From the NCBI GenBank assembly GCA_030762935.1, contig CM060900.1, forward strand, positions 431,949,921 through 432,013,920: DNA of 64,000 nucleotides, given 5' to 3'. This document shows, piece by piece, positions 53,211 to 64,000 of this stretch (its first letter is position 1; the number at the start of each line of letters is the position of its first letter). Under the pieces are notes generated by a model, which was not told where the DNA came from, made no database searches, and worked only from the letters and a program-made list of their open reading frames with translations. This DNA comes from Hymenopus coronatus (Eukaryota > Arthropoda > Insecta > Mantodea > Hymenopodidae). A program made the translations under genes and the position numbers.

Positions 53211-54310
53211 AGAGGCAAACATTTAAGAACCTTTTTTCATCCTAAACTTTAGAATTATACATCTGGAAAACTTGCTATTTTCAGGGAAGAATGCCTGTAG
53301 TCCACAGTATATTCATGTGTAGACTTAATTATTGGCTTACCTGCAAAAAGGGTGCTCTTTGTAATTCTGTTGAATACTGATTGAACAAGATAATTGCGTG
53401 AGGAAGGCATTTGAAGACCAAGTATTTTATAAGCTGGACTGGCATGCGAATTATATGTATTCATTTAATTTTTGCATCATAAGTATTGCTAATGTGTACA
53501 TAAGTCCTTATCATGGGTCCCACATTATGAGAATGCATTCCTACTAGGTCTTTCGATACTTTGATGCCATTTTCTACTTTTAGTTTTTTTTTTTTTTCTT
53601 CTTCTTCTTCTTCAAATTTTGCATTCATTATTTTGCCATTTTCCTGCCCTTTATTTGGTCATTTTGCATTTGTATTTACTATATAAAGATTTGTATAATT
53701 TTTTTTTTGTTATATATATATTTTGCATAGGTAAGAATACTCTTTACTTCATAAACTTCACACCTTTTAGTATTCAACATGGAAACAGGAGTAACTTTGT
53801 ATATTCTTAACTTGCATTCTTAAATGTAATAATTAAAAAAATCTACATAATGCTAGTCTGCAAAGGGTTGCTTATGGGTAGAGTGGTGGCAACTGCCAGG
53901 GAAGCTGATATTAAATATTGTTATGAATTTATCTAAAAAGTCAGAATGAATCAGTCAGTTTTCCCTTTTTGCTTTAATGAATGCTCACACTCAAGTTGCT
54001 GTAATTCTTAACTTATGTATTTCATAGGCTCTTAAGTCCTCTTCATGTGCAATAAATTGTTTATAATTTGAGAACTCAACAGAATTAGTGCTATAGTTTC
54101 GTTAACGCCTGCTTCAAAAATATTTTTATTGCTGTTCTTTTGAAACATTTAAGAAAGGAATGTGGAACATATATATTCTGAATTTATTTATTAAATTACA
54201 TTACTATTGTTATACCTACTTTATCTATATAGCAGCACTATACATACATTAACAAATTTCTGCAAACTAATTTTAATATATCAAATTTCTTTTAGGCCAG
54301 CTTTTCAGTC
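53211..54310. other. AT-rich segment, nothing recognised
   Basis: Poly-T and (CTT)n at 53585-53612. No gene or repeat family of the window is evident. Confidence 0.4.
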
Positions 54311-54574
54311 AAATTGACAGGAAATGTGTATATGTGTTACTCAAAGGTACAAAAGTTAGAATACCAGTAAATTATTACATTTTCCTTGCCTAAATATTAT
54401 CAAATACCTAATTACAATTGACAAATTCCTTGTACTCCTTTGAAATTGACAGGAAATGTGTATATGTGTTACTCAAAGGTACAAAAGTTAGAATACCAGT
54501 AAATTATTACATTTTCCTTGCCTAAATATTATCAAATACCTAATTACAATTGACAAATTCCTTGTACTCCTTTG
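54311..54574 (+). repeat. Perfect tandem duplication, 2 x 132 bp
   Basis: AAATTGACAGGAAATGTGTA starts at 54311 and 54443. The two 132-bp copies appear identical by eye, which implies a recent event or an assembly artefact. Confidence 0.92.
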
Positions 54575-54959
54575 AAAAAAGTCACTGTAAATTATGATTC
54601 AGTTACTGCTAGGCAATACACAAATATAAGTACCTTCCTTTAACAGTTAGTTTCCTAGCAGTGACATAATTAAATTTTTGTTCTTTTTAGTGGTATTGAT
54701 TGCAAATGTATACTGAAAATACAGCACAAAGATTGCTCTAAAATTAATTAAAACAACTGCATACTAGAAGTAATGTGAAACATAGGTATACATATAAGCA
54801 TATTTTTTATCTAAATAATTATGCCAGAATAGGTACTCTAATTTTGAGCACATCATTCCAAGTATAGAAGTAGTAAGTTTTATTAAAAGGGGAATTATAA
54901 TAAGATTATTTCATGTTCTATTTTTTATAAAATAAAATATTTCATAAAGATTGGTTTTT

Positions 54960-55130
54960 AAGTTTGAGAGGACCGCATTAACTGGTTTGGAGGGACTTGA
55001 GATGCCGACCACGTCTCGCCCTCCAATACTGCACCCCATCCATGACGCCTGTCCTAGGCAGAGATGGGGGATGCAGCAGTCAGGCAGTAGGCCCTGGCCC
55101 CTTGTGGGCTGTTGCACCAGGAGTTTAAGT
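54960..55130 (+). repeat. Interspersed repeat fragment, related to 1500-1700
   Basis: GAGAGGACCGCATTAACTGG, CCACGTCTCGCCCTCCAATA, TGCACCCCATCCATGACG and GATGGGGGATGCAGCAG parallel the block at 1500-1700. GC-rich compared with its flanks. Confidence 0.5.
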
Positions 55131-56384
55131 AAGTTTAACTCCAGGTATGCACTAGGCTAGCAGCATGAAAATTTATTTTCAACATGTGTGCAAAGTTTTA
55201 TATGCATATGTCCTGTTTTTACTTATAAGCATAGAAATAAAACTTCCCAAAAAATGCACATCAGGTTTTCAACTGACCTGACTATTAAATATGCTATGTT
55301 CAGTTCACATATTTCTATTTTTATATTGTACATTTTTATATTGTTGAACATATTTTCCTTTTAAAAACTCATCCACCAATACCAACTTTTTGTTTGTTCA
55401 TAGCATAATACAATTAAAGTCAGGCAGCAACATAAACTAACAAAATCACTTTTGCAGTTTAAAGTGTAGATCTGAATACATTTTGTGACAAATATTTGCT
55501 TTCTGCCTTCCTTTCTCTTTCTGTGAACACCAAATAATACCTACATAAAACCAAATAAAATCTGCAATATGCTGTAAGTCATATCTCAAATTCAATTTTC
55601 ATATTTCTACACTGTTTTAGGGAATATTTCAAGGAAAAATTGGTGCCAGCTGGATATTTAGGTTATTTAGCCATAAAGAAAAGACAGATTTACATTTATT
55701 GTTTCTGAGAAGAGGTCAAATATCAGATGCGACTTTGTTTCAATTATGTTTGGGAAGAAATCATAATGTACAGAGCAAGTTTCATTTGAAAATTTGTGCT
55801 CAAAAGAACAGTGCAGAGTACTGAATAGCTGTAACTTAATTTTTTATGACCTAGTACACCAGGGAAACCAATAGCAAAGCAAGCATAAAAGATGCAGGAA
55901 GAATCCTCCCTGACCTAACATAGTCCAATAGTTCCTTAGCTTCCATGTGTTCCTTTATGTGCATTATTTATAATTTCTTTTATTTGAATATATGCACAGT
56001 AACTCTTAAGATTTATTTGAGTGCTATTTAGTAATATTTTAATTTTCTGTAAGACTTTGACATCAGTGGTTTTACTTGATATAAACAGAATGTTTTTTCA
56101 TCTCTGCTGTTCATTGGAGTTGCAAGACTTCCATAGTACAGGTGTGGATGTCACTTGGGCAGAGTTTTTTATCCTTAGTTAATTTCCTGTAGCTCCTATA
56201 TGTAGTATAGAGCATCGTTCTTTAATTAGATTTGAATTTCTAATTCATGAGTTTGCCACTATGTGCCATGGTGTCAAGAGATAGGCTCGTTGCCAACAGA
56301 TGACACTGTAGGACAAAATCACAAATTGTGGATGTGAAATGGCAGAATTTTGCCCAGAAACCTTCCTCTTTCAAGGTATGGGGT
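55131..56384. other. AT-rich segment, nothing recognised
   Basis: No long frame, no known repeat and no convincing exon. TAGGTTATTTAG near 55660 and similar signals are too weak to call. Confidence 0.4.
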
Positions 56385-56524
56385 TCCTCTACATGCAAAT
56401 AAATATTAAAGCAAGACCACCAGCTTTACTTCTATTCTGAAGGAAGCCATACTAAGCAATTTTAAGGACTTAAACCTACATTTTAGAGGCTACCATGGTA
56501 ACCACTAACACATGGAGGTTGACA
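56385..56524 (-). repeat. Degraded SINE-A, minus orientation
   Basis: CTTTACTTCTATTCTGAAGG, AGCCATACTAAGCAATTTTA and CATGGTAACCACTAACACAT with GGAGG follow the reversed SINE-A order with many changes. Confidence 0.6.
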
Positions 56525-56981
56525 GTTTAGCATCGGTGGAGTTTACTTTTCAAAGAGTTCCTTAGCCCTTTTTGCCTTCTCTCTTCATTTCTCTCCTTCA
56601 GTCTTGATGTGCTATTGAAGCACTTATAATTCTGCTAATAGCTGAAAGCTTGCTTTTTCTTGTTCTGTACAACTTTTTCTTTACCTATAAGTATAGTACA
56701 TTTGGTTATTATCTCACCAAAGGATTCCAAAGACTCTGTTGGACTATTTTCATATTTTTGCTCTTTTTTTCTTTTACTGCTTTTCCATTGTTTCTCCTTC
56801 ATTTTTCCATCTGGTGATCTATTCAGTGCATGATGATGTAAAATCCCCTCCTTCTCTTTTATTTCTCATTAAGAGGCGGAATACCACTTTGCTACACTAT
56901 TTACCAAATAATTCTTTAGAAAAATTTACCACTTCTAAAATCTACAGGCAATAGTTAGCACTTATAACCCCCAGTAGCCAT
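56525..56981. other. Spacer before the tandem array, nothing recognised
   Basis: T-rich sequence with one 71-residue frame of no known similarity. The array begins just downstream with GATGCCATTCACTCT. Confidence 0.35.
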
Positions 56982-57027
56982 CCGATGCCATTCACTCTAC
57001 TACTGCTCCGCTGTCTGACAAGTGCAT

Positions 57028-57045
57028 GTAGCTGACGTCAGCTAC
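57028..57045. promoter_or_regulatory. 18-bp palindrome with CRE core (TGACGTCA), unit 1
   Basis: GTAGCTGACGTCAGCTAC is a perfect palindrome whose centre is the consensus CREB/ATF site. The same 18-mer is at 59188-59205 and 63276-63293. Function is not shown. Confidence 0.5.
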
Positions 57046-57364
57046 AACTTAAATAGCTAGCTGATGTTATGGTTGACTGCCATATTCTTTATATAATGTT
57101 TTTTGTACACGATTTCTCACTATGTATTTCACAACTATTGCTGCTACTCAGCTTATACCTATCTTCTTATATAATACTTACAAAATGCTTTCTTTCTATA
57201 TCTCACTCTTTTTTGCATAGCTACTCACAATTTCCTTCACTAAAACTAAATCAAATCTAAGCTCAGCACCCTGCATGAAGTCCACACTTGCTAAACAGAG
57301 CCCTTTCCATCAGTACTGCTGGACATTTTATTTAATTGCTAATTTATTCTTTCTTTATGCTTAG

Positions 57365-57505
57365 ATGCTACAAAGAAAAGTGATGGAGAAAAAAATTGCA
57401 AAGAGAGAAGAAAAGAAACTAACAGTAAAGAAAGAGGAAGTATCTGCATCCGTAGCTCAGGAAAAGCCTACCAAAGGCAGTCTCAAGAGCTTAGAGGTGA
57501 TAAAG
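57365..57505 (+). CDS. Putative repeated exon, copy 1 (47-residue Lys/Glu-rich unit)
   Basis: A 141-bp block follows a pyrimidine-rich acceptor (CTTTCTTTATGCTTAG) and precedes a donor GTAAGAG. Its length is a multiple of three, so copies can be skipped or joined in phase. In phase 0 it reads MLQRKVMEKKIAKREEKK and continues to SLKSLEVIK, a highly charged, probably helical or disordered unit. The frame that starts at its third base is also open in every copy (ATKKSDGEKNCKERRKE). I cannot tell which frame is used. Substitutions among copies do not show the excess of third-position changes that selection on phase 0 would give. It may belong to a large repeat protein gene on the plus strand, or be a non-coding duplicate. 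Confidence 0.5.
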
Positions 57506-59187
57506 GTAAGAGTATTATAATATATTTCACTCACTGCTCATATTATAACCACTAAATACGGAGAGATTTAACTTTGCACCTGATATTAGTGCTGCCTCAT
57601 GGTCACTCTCTCATGCTGTTGCCACATTTGTCACTCACTGTCTTCCATGCCCAATGGCTGCATTTGAAAACCACTGAAACTACTAAAATCTCACATCTTT
57701 ATAATAAAACACTAAAATATAGAATTCTCAAGTATTAAAAATAATTTGTGTAAGACCTCCAGATATGCTATTGTATGTATTTTGTCTGCAATCACTGCAG
57801 TATTAAAACAATACTGTTGTGAGCAGTGTATGTTATAAGGAGGAACTCGGGTGAAATCAAGAAATGTTGTAAACATATTGAAACCAGGGTGATGTCACAC
57901 CACTGAATGCAAGATAATTTTATAAGGTGATTGGATGAGACCAACCCAGACATCACAGATGAATGAGTAACGTGGTTCCCACATGCATAGTTAACTCTCA
58001 GTGACCTAAGAAGCATCATAATGACTAGGAAGGGGAATTTTATTTGCTAAAATAATTTACTTTTAATATACTAAAAAGAGGGAAGAATTTGGAAAAATCT
58101 TTAAAATATTTTGTAAAATTTAAACAATATTTTCCTTCACTTCATAGAAATGTGGGAAAATTGTTAATTTATTATTGTTAGGGGTACTTGCCATTCATAG
58201 ATGGACAGTGGTTTTAAGATTCTTTTAGTAGATGACTCTGCCTCTATTGACCAGCTCTTACAATATGTTAAATTAAATTACTTTTTTTAAGAAGCTTTAA
58301 TTCCTTAGAATCTAATAAGGCATGTTTCTTGTGTGATATATTCCTTTGTATGTGTTCATTCAGCTTCTTTTTGTAATTGTAGAGTATTTCTCTGTTTTGT
58401 TTGAACATATTAATTTTTGTGTCACAGTATAAATAAATATTAGTCAATGTGCAGTGCTGAAGCCATAGCAGTTTTATGCCACCCAAATATTATCACTACC
58501 TCCATTGATATTGCCTTAAAATTGCAATGGGCAAAAATTGTCTTCTTCAAATTGTCTGTTCTTGAATGCATGCTAATTATCTCATAAATGGTGTCTTATA
58601 TTGTGAAAATGATCTTTTCCTATCACAGAATGCTAGAGGCACATATTTAAACAAATGGATGCCTTTAACACTCACATCTTTAAATCACATACTTGTTTAC
58701 CTTCCATAGTTAAGCTACTCTACACAGATTTTGAAAACCGTTTTTTCTCAAGAAAAATCTTATATTTGTCTTTTAGTGCTTTTAGGCCCTGAAACAGATT
58801 GTTTTTCATTTAAACAGCCTACAGCATTCATTGTTTCACTTAGCAGATTTTGAGTTTCTGGTCTTTGATGAAGTCACACAAAAAGTTTAGATTTGTAGAT
58901 ATGAACACCTAATCGTATTTAATTAACCATTTTTCAAAAACTTTGAACTATATTTTTACGTGATATATTGCTTTTTTACCAACTAATTTACCTCAAAATA
59001 TCAAAAACAGGAGCACCATTAACAGTGAAGTATTTATCATCTTGGAGTTATGCTGAGTCACACGTATTTACACTCACCTCCACTTAATATGGTTGAAAAA
59101 AAATAGACGTTTTCGAGAATATTTGTCCTTGTCTTCTTCATGAGATGCCATTCACTCTGCTTTGGCTCAGATGTCTGACAAGTGCAT

Positions 59188-59205
59188 GTAGCTGACGTCA
59201 GCTAC
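59188..59205. promoter_or_regulatory. CRE-core palindrome, unit 2
   Basis: Identical 18-mer to 57028-57045. Confidence 0.5.
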
Positions 59206-59524
59206 AGCTTAAATAGCTAGCTGATGTTATGGTTGACTGCCATATTCTTTATATAATGTTTTTTGTGCACGATTTCTCACTATGTATTTCACAACTATTG
59301 CTGCTACTCAGCTTATACCTATCTTCTTATATAATACTTACAAAATGCTTTGTTTCTATAACTCACTCTTTTTTGCATAGCTACTCTCAATTTCCTTCAC
59401 TGAAACTAAATCAAATCTAAGCTCAGCACCCTGCCTGATGTCCACACTTGCTAAACAGAGCCCTTTCCATCAGTACTGCTGGACATTTTATTTAATTGCT
59501 AATTTATTCTTTCTTTATGCTTAG

Positions 59525-59665
59525 ATGCTACAAAGAAAAGTGATGGAGAAAAAAATTGCAAAGAGAGAAGAAAAGAATCTAAAAGTAAAGAAAGTGGAAC
59601 TGTCTCCATCCAAAGCTCAGGAAAAGCCTACCAAAAGCAGTCTCAAGAGCTTAGAGGTGAAAAAG
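59525..59665 (+). CDS. Putative repeated exon, copy 2
   Basis: Same boundaries and length as copy 1. Phase-0 changes compared with copy 1 include K-to-N in EEKNL, TVKKEE to KVKKVE, VSAS to LSPS and EVIK to EVKK. Both open frames remain free of stops. Splice sites are intact (TTAG and GTAAGAG). Confidence 0.5.
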
Positions 59666-60517
59666 GTAAGAGTATTATAATGTATTTCACTCACTGCCCA
59701 AATTATAACCACTAAATTAGGAGAGATTTAACTTTGCACCTGATATTAGTGCTGCCTCATGGTCACTCTCTCATGCTGTTGCCACATTTGTCGCTCACTG
59801 TCTTCCATGCTCAATGGCTGCATTTGGAAACCACTGAAACTACTAAAATCTCACATCTGTATAATAAAACACTAAAACATACAGTAGTCAAGTATTAAAA
59901 ATAATTTGTGTAAGCCCTCCAGATATGCTATTTTATGTATTTTGTCTGCAATCACTGCAGTTATAAAACAATACTGTAGTGAGCAGGTTATGCTATAAGG
60001 AGGAACTCGGGTGAAATCAAGAAATGTTGTAAACATATTGAAACCAGGGTGATGTCACACCACTGGTTGCAAGATAATTTTATAAGATGATTGGATGAGA
60101 CCATCCCAGACATCACAGGTGAATGAGTAACATGCTTCTCACATGCAAAGTTAACTCTCAGTGACCTAAGAAGCATCATAATGACTAGGGAGGGGAATTT
60201 TATGTGCTAAAACAATGATGTTATGGTTATTGCCATATTCTTTATATAATGTTTTTTGTACCCGATTTCTCACTATGTATTGCACAACTATTGCTGCTAC
60301 TCAGCTTATACCTATCTTCTTATATAATACTTACAAAATGCTTTCTTTCTATATCTCACTCTTTTTTGCATAGCTACTCACAAACTCCTTCACTAAAACT
60401 AAATCAAATCTAAGCTCAGCACCCTGCCTGATGTCCACAGTTGCTAAACAGAGCCCTTTCCATCAGTACTGCTGGACATTTTATTTAATTGCTAATTTAT
60501 TCTTTCTTTATGCTTAG

Positions 60518-60658
60518 ATGCTACAAAGAAAAATGATGGAGAAAAAAATTTCAAAGAGAGAAGAAAGGAAACTAAAAGCACAGAAAGAGGAAGTGTCTCC
60601 ATCCGAAGCTCAGGAAAAATGTACCAAAAGCAGTCTCAAGAGCTTAGAGGTGAAAAAG
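60518..60658 (+). CDS. Putative repeated exon, copy 3
   Basis: Same boundaries. Phase 0 reads MLQRKMMEKKISKREERKLK and later QEEV-type residues with EAQEKCTKSS. Identical over all 141 bp to copy 4, and the flanks are almost identical, so copies 3 and 4 are a recent duplication. Confidence 0.5.
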
Positions 60659-61510
60659 GTAAGAGTATTATAATGTATTTCACTCACTGCCCAAATTATA
60701 ACCACTAAATTAGGAGAGATTTAACTTTGCACCTGATATTAGTGCTGCCTCATGGTCACTCTCTCATGCTGTTGCCACATTTGTCGCTCACTGTCTTCCA
60801 TGCTCAATGGCTGCATTTGGAAACCACTGAAACTACTAAAATCTCACATCTGTATAATAAAACACTAAAACATACAGTAGTCAAGTATTAAAAATAATTT
60901 GTGTAAGCCCTCCAGATATGCTATTTTATGTATTTTGTCTGCAATCACTGCAGTTATAAAACAATACTGTAGTGAGCAGGTTATACTATAAGGAGGAACT
61001 CGGGTGAAATCAAGAAATGTTGTAAACATATTGAAACCAGGGTGATGTCACACCACTGGTTGCAAGATAATTTTATAAGATGATTGGATGAGACCATCCC
61101 AGACATCACAGGTGAATGAGTAACATGCTTCTCACATGCAAAGTTAACTCTCAGTGACCTAAGAAGCATCATAATGACTAGGGACGGGAATTTTATGTGC
61201 TAAAACAATGATGTTATGGTTATTGCCATATTCTTTATATAATGTTTTTTGTACCCGATTTCTCACTATGTATTTCACAACTATTGCTGCTACTCAGCTT
61301 ATACCTATCTTCTTATATAATACTTACAAAATGCTTTCTTTCTATATCTCACTCTTTTTTGCATAGCTACTCACAAACTCCTTCACTAAAACTAAATCAA
61401 ATCTAAGCTCAGCACCCTGCCTGATGTCCACAGTTGCTAAACAGAGCCCTTTCCATCAGTACTGCTGGACATTTTATTTAATTGCTAATTTATTCTTTCT
61501 TTATGCTTAG

Positions 61511-61651
61511 ATGCTACAAAGAAAAATGATGGAGAAAAAAATTTCAAAGAGAGAAGAAAGGAAACTAAAAGCACAGAAAGAGGAAGTGTCTCCATCCGAA
61601 GCTCAGGAAAAATGTACCAAAAGCAGTCTCAAGAGCTTAGAGGTGAAAAAG
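61511..61651 (+). CDS. Putative repeated exon, copy 4
   Basis: Identical to copy 3 in the exon. The donor is GTGAGAG in place of GTAAGAG, still a permitted donor. Confidence 0.5.
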
Positions 61652-62282
61652 GTGAGAGTATTATAATGTATTTCATTCACTGCTCACATTATAACCACTA
61701 AATTCGGAGAGATTTAAGTTTGCACCTGATATTAGTGCTGCCTCATGGTCACTCTCTCATGCTGTTGCCACATTTTTCGCTCACTGTTTTCCATGCTCAA
61801 TGGCAGTAGTCAAGTATTAAAAATAATTTGTGTAAGCCCTCCAGATATGCTATTGTATGTGTTTTGTCTGCAATCACTGCAGTTATAAAACAATACTGTT
61901 GTGAGCAGTGTATGTTATAAGGAGGAACTTGGGTGAAATCAAGAAATGTTGTAAACATATTGAAATCAGGGTGATGTCACACCACTGGTTGCAAGATAAT
62001 TTTATAAGATGATTGGATGAGACCATCCCAGACATCACAGGTGAATGAGTAACGTGGTTCCCACATGCATTGTTAACTCTCAGTGACCTAAGAAGCATCA
62101 TAATGACTAGGGAGGGCAATTTTATTTGCTAAAATAATTTACTTTTAATATACTAAAAAGAGGGAAGAATTTGGAAAAATCTTTAAAATATTTTGTAAAA
62201 TTTAAACAATATTTTCCTTCACTTCATAGAAATGTGGGAAAATTGTTAATTTATTATTGTTAGGGGTACTTGCCATTCATAG

Positions 62283-62516
62283 ATGGACAGTGGTTTTAAG
62301 GTTCTTTTAGTAGATGACTCTGCCGCTATTGACCAGCTCTTACAATATGTAAAATTAAATTACTTTTTTAGGAAGGTTAATTCCTTAGAATCTAATAAGG
62401 AATGTTTCTTGTGTGATATATTCCTTTGTATGGTTGTGTTCATTCTGCTTCTTTTTGTAATTGTAGTGTGTTTCTCTGTTTTGTTTGAACATATTAATTT
62501 TTGTGTCACAGTATAA
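62283..62516 (+). other. Open frame of unknown nature in the long-unit segment
   Basis: MDSGFKVLLVDDSAAIDQLL continues for 78 residues and ends in a hydrophobic stretch. The equivalent place in unit 1 (58201 onward) is broken by a stop after LNYFF. Difference between copies argues against a conserved gene; it may be a fragment of an old element. A second short frame (62739-62939, FKSHTCLPSIVKLLYTDFEN) is likewise open here. Confidence 0.3.
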
Positions 62517-63275
62517 ATAAATATTAGTCAATGTGCAAAGCTGAAGCCATAGCAGTTTTATGCCACCCAAATACTATCACTACCTCCATTGATATTCCCT
62601 TAAAATTGCAATGGGTAAAAATAGTCTTCTTCAAATTGTCTGTTTTTGAATGCATGCTAATTATCTCATAAATGGTGTCTTATATTGTGAAAATGATCTT
62701 TTCCTATCACAGAATGTTAGAGGCACATATTTAAACAAATGGATGCCTTTAACACTCACATCTTTAAATCACATACCTGTTTACCTTCCATAGTTAAGCT
62801 ACTCTACACAGATTTCGAAAACCGTTGTTTATCTCAAGAAAAATTTTATATATGTCTTTTAGTACTTTTAGGCCCAGAAACAGATTGTTTTTCATTTAAA
62901 CAGCCTACAGCATTCATTGTTTCACTTAGCAGATTTTGAGTTTCTGGTCTTTGATGAAGTCACACAAAAAGTTTAGATTTGTAGATATGAACACCTAATC
63001 ATATTTAATTAACCATTTTTCAAAAATTCTGAACTATTTTTTTACGTGATATGTTCCTTTTTTACTAGCTAATTTACCTCAAAATATCAAAAACAGGAGC
63101 ACCATTAACAGTGAAGTATTCATCATCCTGGAGTTATGCTGAGTCACAGGTATTTACACTCACCTCCACTTAATATGTTTGAAAAAAAAATAAAAGTTTT
63201 CAAGGAATATTTGTCCTGGTCTTCTTCATGAGATGCCATTTACTCTGCTTTAGCTCAGATGTCTGACAAGTGCAT

Positions 63276-63293
63276 GTAGCTGACGTCAGCTAC
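63276..63293. promoter_or_regulatory. CRE-core palindrome, unit 5
   Basis: Identical 18-mer to 57028-57045. Absent from the two short-start units (3 and 4). Confidence 0.5.
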
Positions 63294-63612
63294 AACTTAA
63301 ATAGCTAGCTGATGTTATGGTTGACTGCCATATTCTTTATATAATGTTTTTTGTACACGATTTCTCACTATGTATTTCACAACTATTGCTGCTACTCAGC
63401 TTATACCTATCTTCTAATATAATACTTACAGAATGCTTTCTTTCTATATCTCACCTTTTTTGCATAGCTACTCACAATTTCCTTCACTAAAACTAAATCA
63501 AATCTAAGCTCAGCACCCTGCCTGATGTCCATACTTGCTAAACAAAAGCCCTTTCCATCAGTACTGCTGGACATTTTATTTAATTGCTAATTTATTCTTT
63601 CTTTATGCTTAG

Positions 63613-63753
63613 ATGCTACAAAGACAAATGATGGAGAAAAAAATTTCAAAGAGAGAAGAAAGGAAACTAAAAGTAAAGAAAGTGGAAGTGTCTCCATCTG
63701 TAGCTCAGGAAAAGCCTTCCAAAAGCAGTCTCAAGAGCTTAGAGTTGAAAAAG
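63613..63753 (+). CDS. Putative repeated exon, copy 5
   Basis: Same boundaries and open frames. Phase 0 reads MLQRQMMEKKISKREERKLK and ends SLKSLELKK. The last copy visible; the unit runs off the window. Confidence 0.5.
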
Positions 63754-64000
63754 GTAAGAGTATTATAATGTATTTCAATCACTGCCCACATTATAACCAC
63801 TAAATTCGGAGAGATTTAACTTTGCACCTGATATTAGTGCTGCCTCGTGGTCACTCTCTCATGCTGTTGCCACATTTGTCGCTCACTGTCTTCCATGCCC
63901 AATAGCTGCATTTGAAAACCTCTGAAACTACTAAAATCTCACAACTGTATAATAAAACACTAAAACATACAGTAGTCAAGTATTAGAAATAATTTGTGTA

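Larger units (their letters stand above)
56982..64000 (+). repeat. Tandem array of exon-bearing units (five units, continues past window)
   Basis: Five units each hold one 141-bp exon-like block. Block starts are 57365, 59525, 60518, 61511 and 63613, giving spacings of 2160, 993, 993 and 2102 bp. Units 1 and 4 carry an extra segment of about 1.1 kb after the block (58040-59139 and 62120-63228). Units 2 and 3 lack it and join directly at the same AAACAATGATGTTATGG junction, so the short form arose once and was copied. Unit 4 also lacks about 60 bp near 61804. Confidence 0.93.

Noticed and set aside
57069..57260. Conserved 63-residue protein repeated at 59229
   Set aside because: It lies in the intron-like part of the tandem unit, and the frame is lost in the shorter units.
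57792..62119. Minus-strand MMLLRSLRVN protein repeated four times
   Set aside because: It is in the duplicated intron-like DNA after each block; conservation follows from the duplication, and lengths differ between copies.

Overview
The window is nuclear DNA from an arthropod, most likely an insect. It is AT-rich and almost entirely made of transposable elements, with pieces of two split host loci. The eukaryotic reading rests on GT..AG-bounded exons, tRNA-headed SINEs, I-like and CR1-like LINEs, a BEL/Pao relic, hAT and Merlin relics, and no prokaryotic gene organisation. The species cannot be fixed from sequence alone.

1-16.6 kb: three minus-strand exons (13629-13824, 10356-10580, 1190-1331) join in phase into the N-terminal half of an FLVCR-family (choline/heme-type) major facilitator. 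Its introns hold an I-like LINE with perfect target-site duplications (1845-6110), a relic of an unclassified arthropod element (6952-8640), a SINE, copies of a roughly 1-kb anonymous repeat (here called Rep1), and a hAT relic (12170-13160). A broken BEL/Pao relic (14030-16325) lies upstream of the most 5' exon seen.

16.6-36.2 kb: mostly Rep1 copies, tRNA-derived SINEs of several families, a second I-like LINE on the minus strand (25640-28140) cut by a SINE and by a small inverted-repeat element, and a GC-rich LINE ORF1 (33247-34464).

36.2-52.7 kb: a CR1-like LINE with an SGNH-type ORF1 and an EN-RT ORF2. Its ORF1 is split by a 12,076-bp element (37181-49256) with matching inverted termini and an exact 8-bp duplication, AGAAGGGA. 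The element has long inverted arms, a tandemly duplicated left end, a 38-bp minisatellite, a decayed Merlin (IS1016-like) transposase, and its own nested LINE and SINE. Removing it and one duplication restores the LINE reading frame. I regard this giant Merlin-like composite as the most notable structure here.

52.7-57 kb: LINE and repeat remnants with little else recognisable.

57-64 kb: a tandem array, running off the window end, of five 1-2 kb units. Each carries one 141-bp exon-like block with splice signals on the plus strand. It encodes a 47-residue Lys/Glu-rich repeat and is open in two frames; its identity is unknown.
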